Assembly (NCBI GenBank): GCA_041908065.1
Contig: JAYRGC010000064.1
Coordinates: 1-18,410 of the forward strand
Reading direction: 5' to 3'
Length of the DNA stretch: 18,410 nt
Source: JAYRGC01 sp041908065
GTDB taxonomy: Bacteria; Pseudomonadota; Alphaproteobacteria; UBA9219
Shown piece by piece: positions 13,870 through 18,410 of the stretch (positions are counted from its first letter, which is position 1; the number at the start of each line of letters is the position of its first letter). The translations under genes and the position numbers were made by a program. Below the pieces are notes generated by a model that ran no database searches, was not told where the DNA came from, and worked only from the letters and a program-made list of their open reading frames with translations.

Positions 13870-14908
13870 CGAATCCCTTCTGCGTTCCCGCGATTTCGTC
13901 TCCGGCATAGCCGCCTATCGCCGCCACGGCGCGAAGCGGGCGGCGGAGGATATGGCAAAGGCTCCGGTTTTATGGCAGAGCGGAACGACGCGGCTTTTGG
14001 ATTACGCGCCCGAGGCCGAACCAGACGCGCCCGTGGTTCTGGTCATCCCGTCTCTCATCAACCGTTATTGGATACTCGATTTGGACGAGAGGCATTCGCT
14101 GTTGCGTTTCATGGCCGAGGCCGGATTGCGTCCGCTGGTCGTCGATTGGGGAGAGCCCGGGGAGGAGGAAAAGGCTTTTTCCATCTCGGATTATTTAAAG
14201 CGCAGGCTTGAGCCAATATCGGATTTCATCGCCGCCGACATATCGCCCCTCCACTCCGTATTGGGATACTGCATGGGCGGATTGCTGGCCTTGGCGTTGC
14301 AACAACTGTTGTCGGGGCGACAGGAGACGCGGGGGCGGGTGAACGCTTTGGCGTTGCTGGCGGTTCCGTGGGATTTTCACGCCGCCGGCATTTTGCCGCC
14401 GGAGATGTTCATCCACATGGCCACCGAGATGGAGCCGTGTCTGGAGGATTGCGGACATTTGCCGGTCGAAGCGATGCAGGCGTTGTTCGCGTTTTTGCAA
14501 CCTACACAGGCGATGCGGAAGTTTTCCAGCTTTGCCAACATAGACCACGGCGGCGAAGAAGCCAGAAGGTTCGTGTTGGCGGAAGATTGGCTCAACGACG
14601 GAGTTCCTTTGGCGTCAAGGGTGGCGAGGGAATGTCTGGGCGGGTGGTATGGCCAGAACCTGACCGGAAACGGGCTGTGGACAGTGGAAGGGCAGGCGGT
14701 GGATCCGTCTTCGTTCGGGATTCCGGCCTTCGTCGTCGTGCCGCAGCGCGACCGTATAGTTCCGCCGGAATCCGCCTTGCCGTTGGCCGAGATGATGCAG
14801 GACGTCACTTTGCGCGAGCCGCCGTTGGGGCATATAGGGTTGCTAGCCAGCGCGGCGGCCCCGCGTTTGGTATGGAAGCCTTTGGTCGAATGGTTGATAG
14901 GCCGGTGA
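13538..14908 (+). CDS. phaC: PHA synthase-like alpha/beta hydrolase
   Basis: Encodes 456 residues from the ATG at 13538. It resembles the short alphaproteobacterial PhaC-like alpha/beta hydrolases (class III-like). The lipase-like box is LGYCMGG with Cys245 as nucleophile, the Asp is Asp405 (PQRDRIVPP) and the His is His432 (PPLGHIGLL), so the PhaC triad is complete. RLLDYAPEAE (152-161), VVLVIPSLINRYWILDL (166-182) and VDWGEPGEEE (202-211) are also typical. It would polymerise hydroxyacyl-CoA into granules, or act as a related hydrolase. The start is uncertain: Met50 (13685) would give a shorter protein, but residues 41-48 (PRPLGLHL) match an N-terminal motif I recall in this family, which favours a start at or soon after 13538. 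No good ribosome site is visible at either. Confidence 0.85.
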   Translation: MVSTLPKTEPDNLSPEEISPDQPSLNLNHSLRLRNPRPHSPRPLGLHLQMAMAAWIGLPFVWPLLNASLRNSGQASSALRRMTEWLEPLKERLPPPSDKEAAAALAKALIDESLLRSRDFVSGIAAYRRHGAKRAAEDMAKAPVLWQSGTTRLLDYAPEAEPDAPVVLVIPSLINRYWILDLDERHSLLRFMAEAGLRPLVVDWGEPGEEEKAFSISDYLKRRLEPISDFIAADISPLHSVLGYCMGGLLALALQQLLSGRQETRGRVNALALLAVPWDFHAAGILPPEMFIHMATEMEPCLEDCGHLPVEAMQALFAFLQPTQAMRKFSSFANIDHGGEEARRFVLAEDWLNDGVPLASRVARECLGGWYGQNLTGNGLWTVEGQAVDPSSFGIPAFVVVPQRDRIVPPESALPLAEMMQDVTLREPPLGHIGLLASAAAPRLVWKPLVEWLIGR

Positions 14909-14936
14909 AGTAGGCCATTTCTGAATACGGGCGGAT

Positions 14937-15080
14937 AAAGAATCGCTCTTTCATAGATCGCGGTCTGTCCCTCCCCCTGCTTAGGGGGAGGTTAGGTGAC
15001 GCATTCACCCAAGTTTGAGGTTTGCTGCGCCAACCCCCACCTAACCTCCCCCTAAGAAGGGGGAGGAACAGATCGTGATT
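14937..15080. repeat. GTTCCTCCCCCT hairpin repeat, copy B, compound
   Basis: Two small hairpins, CTCCCCCT-GCTT-AGGGGGAG (14971-14990) and CCTCCCCCT-AAGA-AGGGGGAGG (15045-15066), sit at the ends of a longer stem in which AGGGGGAGGTTAGGTG (14983-14998) pairs with CACCTAACCTCCCCCT (15038-15053). The left flank matches copy A. It fills the gap between two convergent genes and probably separates their transcripts, although no U tract follows. Confidence 0.8.
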
Positions 15081-15097
15081 GCGGGCAGAACGTCGCC

Positions 15098-16501
15098 TTA
15101 TTTGCTGACCCGCAGGTTGGAAAGCGAATCCGCGATCGCGCTGAAGGCGTTTTGCAGATCCGCGCCCGACGGCGAATTAAAGTAGTAATTGTCCGCCGTC
15201 GCGCAGTCTCTCAGCAGGTTTTCGATCGACGTTCCCGGGCTGCCGAACGCGATGGTGTAGACGTATACACCTTTGGTTTTCAGCGACGAACATACGTTGC
15301 TAAGGCGGGTGTTCAGCTGCGTCACCGCCGCGCCGCTATTGGTGGTTCCCAGCCGCCCTTCGCTGAGGTATCCGTACGCGCCGCGGCTGGAGCTGCTGAT
15401 GGTGTTTTCGCCGTCGGTCAGGATTATAATGGCTTTGTTCATATGCGGCGTGCCGTAATCCAAAGGCAGGCCGTTCGCGTCCATATCGCCTCCCCAGAGA
15501 TTCTTCCAGTTGGGCGACAACATGCGCCATCCCCATGCAGCACCCGTCACGATATGGGTGTTGCCTACCGCAGTCATGGCGTTGACGGCGTTCAGCACCG
15601 TCGTTTTATTTCCGGTCATCGGGGTGACTTGTTGCGAGCAATACTTATTAGGACCCTTGGAAGTGCCGAGGCCGCTGGCGTATGTTAACGGGCTGGTTCC
15701 GGTTATCCAGTTGTTGTAGTCGTTGTGATCCGGCCAGTAATATTGCTTGAATTTGGTCACCGACGGCGTGTCGTCGGTGACGTCGCGTCCGTCGGTCTCG
15801 CGGGCTTCCACGCAGCCCATCCACGTCGTCGGTCCCCAATTTAGGGTGGCTCCGTAGGCCGAATCTATCCATGCCGTGCGCGATGCTCCAACGTTCACCG
15901 CCTGCGAAAACGGAACCAATCCTATCCACAGATCCTTAACCGTCGCTTGTCCGCCATAGAGGATATTGACCAGATTAGTCGCCGCGGACTTAAGGTTGCT
16001 GAGGCGGGTTCCCGACATAGATCCGGTGTTGTCCAACACCATCACCAATTCCAGCCCCGAGGCGGTTCGGGTGATTTGCGCGTTCGCGGTCACGGTGACG
16101 TCCTTGATGCCGAAAACCCGCATGAAGGCGGTCGGCACGGTCGTGCTGGCCGACAGGTTGATGACCATGTTGTTGTTCGTGAGGGTTATCCCCGATGCCG
16201 GAGCCGAGGATCCCATGTATCCGGTGGGGAAGTTGGCTCCGACGTATTTAGCCACTTCCGCCGAGGCGTTGGCGGTGTTCAGCGTCGATCCCGCCGCCAG
16301 TCCGGCGGCGTCGAGCGCATAGGAAAGCCGCGATTGCACCAGCTGAACGCGCGCCACGTCGACCGCCGAGCCGACGAAGCCGATCATGGTCATAAAAGAA
16401 AGCGCGAGCATGGGAAGCGTCATGCCCGACTGATCGTTGCCGAAATCTTTCAGCAGGGAAAGAATGCCCTTGTTGTTTTCGGATATGCGGTCGTTCGACA
16501 T
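15098..16501 (-). CDS. tadG: TadG-like pilus assembly protein with VWA domain
   Basis: Encodes 467 residues. Residues 21-60 form the Tad pseudopilin-like N-terminus: GNDQSGMTLPMLALSF, a hydrophobic helix and DVARVQLVQSRLSYALDAA. The region from 149 onwards is a von Willebrand factor A domain with MIDAS loop LDNTGSMSG (Asp157, Thr159, Ser161), Thr319 in HIVTGAAWGWRMLSP and the ILTDGEN motif (360-366), so metal binding looks intact. Cysteines at 230, 288, 404 and 433 may form disulfides outside the membrane. TadG anchors the Flp/Tad pilus machine in many Alphaproteobacteria. GAGGTG about 6 nt before the ATG supports the start. The gene begins 9 nt after the upstream tadE-like stop, so the three genes form an operon. 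The ATPase, secretin and pilin genes are not in the window. Confidence 0.88.
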   Translation of the reverse strand: MSNDRISENNKGILSLLKDFGNDQSGMTLPMLALSFMTMIGFVGSAVDVARVQLVQSRLSYALDAAGLAAGSTLNTANASAEVAKYVGANFPTGYMGSSAPASGITLTNNNMVINLSASTTVPTAFMRVFGIKDVTVTANAQITRTASGLELVMVLDNTGSMSGTRLSNLKSAATNLVNILYGGQATVKDLWIGLVPFSQAVNVGASRTAWIDSAYGATLNWGPTTWMGCVEARETDGRDVTDDTPSVTKFKQYYWPDHNDYNNWITGTSPLTYASGLGTSKGPNKYCSQQVTPMTGNKTTVLNAVNAMTAVGNTHIVTGAAWGWRMLSPNWKNLWGGDMDANGLPLDYGTPHMNKAIIILTDGENTISSSSRGAYGYLSEGRLGTTNSGAAVTQLNTRLSNVCSSLKTKGVYVYTIAFGSPGTSIENLLRDCATADNYYFNSPSGADLQNAFSAIADSLSNLRVSK

Positions 16502-16510
16502 GCTTTCACC

Positions 16511-17095
16511 TCATAAGGGCGGAGTTATAAGGGGGCTAAGGCGCGGCTTGTATATGGCCACGCGATAGAAATCCCCTTCGGACAATATCGAAGCATTGAT
16601 AAACATCGGCTTGAAGGCGTAGTAAACCTCGGCCACGATGACGTTTTCCTGATCGTTCAGCGTCAGGTTGGGCGGCATCGTCGGCGGCAGGCCGAATTTG
16701 CCGATCTTGCTTTCCCGCGCCAATCCGCCGCCGCCGCTGTGCTGCCAGCTTATCTGCGTCGCTTGTCCGGCGGGTTTGTACAACGAGGTTAAGATGACGA
16801 TTCCTTTATCGCCGAACTCGAACGGATTCATCAATTGTCCGGCCGCCAACAGTATGTTGTCGAGATCCGCTTTGGTCACGGTCTTGGATTGAGTGACAAT
16901 ATCGGTCACGCCGTAGGCTATGCGATCGGCGCGTTGGCTTACCAGCATCATATAGGCGGCGTCGGCGCAGCCGAGGAAGATGGCTATCCAGATCGGCATC
17001 GTCAAAGCCAGCTCGACCGCGGCGATGCCGCGCCGCAGGCGATCTTTCGCGCTTGATCCAATTCCGCGCAGGCGGATGGTTTTAATAAGGCTCAT
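16511..17095 (-). CDS. tadE: TadE/TadF-like pseudopilin
   Basis: Encodes 194 residues. Residues 21-55 (RRGIAAVELALTMPIWIAI then LGCADAAYMMLVSQR) show the TadE motif: a basic stretch, Gly, the conserved Glu28 and a hydrophobic helix. The remainder is extracytoplasmic, with no recognised domain; a Gly-rich SGGGG lies near residue 120 and a PPTMPP segment near residue 136. TadE-like proteins are processed like prepilins and incorporated into, or help assemble, Tad pili. The ATG overlaps the end of the preceding gene by 14 bp, so translation is probably coupled. TadF could be the better name, because two TadE-like genes lie in tandem; sequence alone does not decide. Confidence 0.82.
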   Translation of the reverse strand: MSLIKTIRLRGIGSSAKDRLRRGIAAVELALTMPIWIAIFLGCADAAYMMLVSQRADRIAYGVTDIVTQSKTVTKADLDNILLAAGQLMNPFEFGDKGIVILTSLYKPAGQATQISWQHSGGGGLARESKIGKFGLPPTMPPNLTLNDQENVIVAEVYYAFKPMFINASILSEGDFYRVAIYKPRLSPLITPPL

Positions 17096-17600
17096 TCTTC
17101 ACCACTATTCTGGAAGTTATATTCACCATTCCGTTCTCGTCGCCTATCAGGTTGCCTATCATGGGGGTGAACATTTTCCACGGATAGCTGACGGTATAGA
17201 CCACCACTTGTCCCGACGTTCCCAATCCCGCCGTTCCCTGCTCGGGTTGGCCGATGTTGCTGAGGTTGCCGTAGGAGGTCGAGGTGACGGACAGCTTGGT
17301 GACGTCGACCAGCGGGGCGAGGCTGCTCATTTCCTTGTTTAGGGCTTCCATGATGGTGTCGAGCTGAGTCTTGCCTTCGGCGACGTATCCGGTCTTGGCC
17401 AGCCGCGAGGAATTGAAGGTGGAGTTTTCCAATAAATGCTGCGTCAGAGCGATGAGGGAAATCTCCACGATGCCGATGAACAGCAGGAAGAACACGGGGG
17501 CAACCAAGGCCATTTCCAAGGCCGTGGCTCCGCGCTCGCCCCGCTTATGGCGGCGGCCAAAACAGACAGCCATATGGCCTATGTTACGCATAAACTTCAT
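17082..17600 (-). CDS. tadE: TadE-like pseudopilin, first gene of the operon
   Basis: Encodes 172 residues from the ATG at 17600. RGERGATALEMALVAPVFFLL (residues 20-40) is the classic TadE signature with Glu29, followed by FIGIVEISLIALTQHLLENS. The C-terminal half (about 55-172) is a beta-rich extracytoplasmic part ending FTPMIGNLIGDENGMVNITSRIVV. The frame is open to a GTG at 17642, but the ATG at 17600 has GGGGAAGCGGGA just upstream and gives a more usual leader length; other Met codons at residues 4 and 10 are possible. It is the promoter-proximal gene of the tadE-tadE-tadG cluster. Its promoter must lie in the 17601-17819 gap shared with rpmH; I could not identify it confidently. Confidence 0.82.
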   Translation of the reverse strand: MKFMRNIGHMAVCFGRRHKRGERGATALEMALVAPVFFLLFIGIVEISLIALTQHLLENSTFNSSRLAKTGYVAEGKTQLDTIMEALNKEMSSLAPLVDVTKLSVTSTSYGNLSNIGQPEQGTAGLGTSGQVVVYTVSYPWKMFTPMIGNLIGDENGMVNITSRIVVKNEPY

Positions 17601-17735
17601 TCCCGCTTCCCCCAAGGTTCGGCGAACGTCCCATATTGCCACGAGGTCTTTTACTTTTTATTAACTTTAGACGGCATTTTCGGAAGGTTTGAGAAATTCG
17701 AAATTAGAGCTAAAATGGTGCGAAATGCTAGATAT

Positions 17736-17765
17736 TTGACATCGTGCCGCTTGGTGGGGTATGTA
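17736..17765 (+). promoter_or_regulatory. sigma70-like promoter of rpmH-rnpA
   Basis: A perfect TTGACA (17736-17741), an 18-nt spacer and TATGTA (17760-17765). The perfect -35 and the position 55 nt upstream of rpmH support it. The first base transcribed would be near 17772. Confidence 0.6.
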
Positions 17766-17819
17766 CCCCGTTCGCATTTCGCCCGCGCAAGCGGTTAGGG
17801 TAAGTAGAGGAGAATTAAG

Positions 17820-17954
17820 GTGAAGCGCACATATCAACCCAGCAAGCTGGTTCGCAAGCGTCGCCACGGCTATCGCGCCCGCATGGCCACCAAGGGCGGA
17901 CAGAAGGTGATCGCCCGCCGCCGCGCCCAAGGCCGCAAGCGGCTGAGCGCGTAA
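17820..17954 (+). CDS. rpmH: 50S ribosomal protein L34
   Basis: Encodes 44 residues starting from GTG: a KRTYQPSKLVRKRRHGYRAR segment, MATKGGQKVIARRRAQGRK and RLSA. This is the complete and highly conserved bL34 sequence, a small basic protein of the large subunit. AGAGGAGA at 17806-17813, 6 nt upstream, supports the GTG start. It precedes rnpA by 16 nt, the arrangement found in almost all bacteria. Confidence 0.97.
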   Translation: MKRTYQPSKLVRKRRHGYRARMATKGGQKVIARRRAQGRKRLSA

Positions 17955-17970
17955 TTAGTTCGCCCTGCCT

Positions 17971-18297
17971 GTGATCCGTTCTTCCGTTTTAAGGAAACGC
18001 TCCGAGTTTCTATCCGTGGCCGCCAGCGGCAGGAAATGGGTGGCCAAGGGCGTAATCGTGCAAATAGGCAATGGGGTGGAGGGCACGGTTCGTTACGGAC
18101 TTACCGCCACCAAGCGCGTGGGCGGGGCAGTCGTTCGCAACCGCGCCCGCCGCCGGATGCGCGCTTTGGCCGAGGAGCTTTTGCCCTTGCACGCCAAGGC
18201 GGGTAAAGATTACGTCCTGATAGCCCGCGCCGTTACGGCTGAATATCCGTGGGAAAACCTGAAGCAGGAAGTAGCCATAGCTTTGCAGAGGCTTTAG
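17971..18297 (+). CDS. rnpA: Ribonuclease P protein component
   Basis: Encodes 108 residues starting from GTG. The signature RYGLTATKRVGGAVVRNRARRRMRAL (residues 41-66) holds the RNR box that contacts the RNase P RNA, and LRKRSEF near the N-terminus is also typical. The protein helps the RNA subunit bind precursor tRNA leaders and remove them. The length is normal. It is co-transcribed with rpmH. In most bacteria yidD, yidC or a GTPase gene follow; here the window ends after a hairpin repeat. No DnaA-box cluster that would mark an origin is visible around it. Confidence 0.95.
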   Translation: MIRSSVLRKRSEFLSVAASGRKWVAKGVIVQIGNGVEGTVRYGLTATKRVGGAVVRNRARRRMRALAEELLPLHAKAGKDYVLIARAVTAEYPWENLKQEVAIALQRL

Positions 18298-18348
18298 GGC
18301 ATTTATTGCTTTGGTTGATGTATGAAACCCGCAACTTGCGACTGTGGA

Positions 18349-18399
18349 GTTCCTCCCCCTAAGAAGGGGGAGGAACTGCACCGTAGCAAGCGGCAAGAG
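18349..18399. repeat. GTTCCTCCCCCT hairpin repeat, copy C
   Basis: A perfect 12-bp stem (18349-18360 with 18365-18376) around AAGA, identical to copy A. The right flank GCACCGTAGCAAGCGGCAA matches copy A with two changes. It lies about 50 nt after rnpA. The left flank of copies A and B is not present here, so the units are not all of equal extent. Confidence 0.85.
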
Positions 18400-18410
18400 A
18401 ATCTCACCGA

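Noticed and set aside
17601..17642. GTG 17642 as start of the first TadE-like gene
   Set aside because: No ribosome site precedes it and the extra residues lack the usual basic leader pattern; ATG 17600 fits better, though this is not certain.
17601..18349. Chromosomal origin near rpmH-rnpA
   Set aside because: The gene pair is often near oriC, but I saw no cluster of DnaA boxes or AT-rich unwinding region here.

Overview
The window looks like chromosomal DNA of an alphaproteobacterium, most likely Rhodospirillales-like. The evidence is the gene set: a TrcR/DUF1013 cell-cycle regulator, a DUF1192 protein, a ribbon-helix-helix protein, a CarD/CdnL factor, a one-protein PHA-synthase-like hydrolase with a small companion gene, and Tad pseudopilins. 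Gene density is high. No transposase, phage gene, tRNA, rRNA or CRISPR array was found.

Layout, left to right. (1) 1-3041: a SapC-family protein and a YejA-type peptide-binding protein, separated by a hairpin-forming repeat. (2) 3175-5169: rpsU, a SAM hydroxide adenosyltransferase, a convergent single-domain response regulator, and a convergent ribbon-helix-helix/DUF1192 pair. (3) 5557-7534: a small secreted Cys-containing protein, a PIG3-type quinone oxidoreductase and trcR, all on the plus strand with short gaps. (4) 8003-9501: carD with a good sigma70-like promoter, a translationally coupled membrane/coiled-coil protein, and the peroxiredoxin bcp. (5) 9772-13156: a divergent pair, a tail-anchored protein with a degenerate kinase fold (probable pseudokinase) and an unnamed 405-residue protein. 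(6) 13360-14908: a PHA-type alpha/beta hydrolase whose frame overlaps its upstream coiled-coil companion. (7) 15098-17600, minus strand: two TadE-like pseudopilins and a VWA-containing TadG. (8) 17820-18297: rpmH-rnpA, the conserved ribosomal L34/RNase P pair.

The intergenic gaps are occupied by two repeat families. The first is a MITE-like element of about 170-250 bp with ends GGCTCTTACGCAAAACGGG. It has four clear copies, one decayed remnant and one cut by the window edge. Three of the four clear copies, and probably the edge copy, carry an independent palindromic core, and that core is inverted relative to the element ends in one copy. The second is a short GTTCCTCCCCCT hairpin family at three loci. 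These repeats, the overlapping PHA pair and the pseudokinase are the least ordinary things here. I did not find a clearly new multi-gene system.

All family assignments come from reading motifs in translated sequence; no database search was run.
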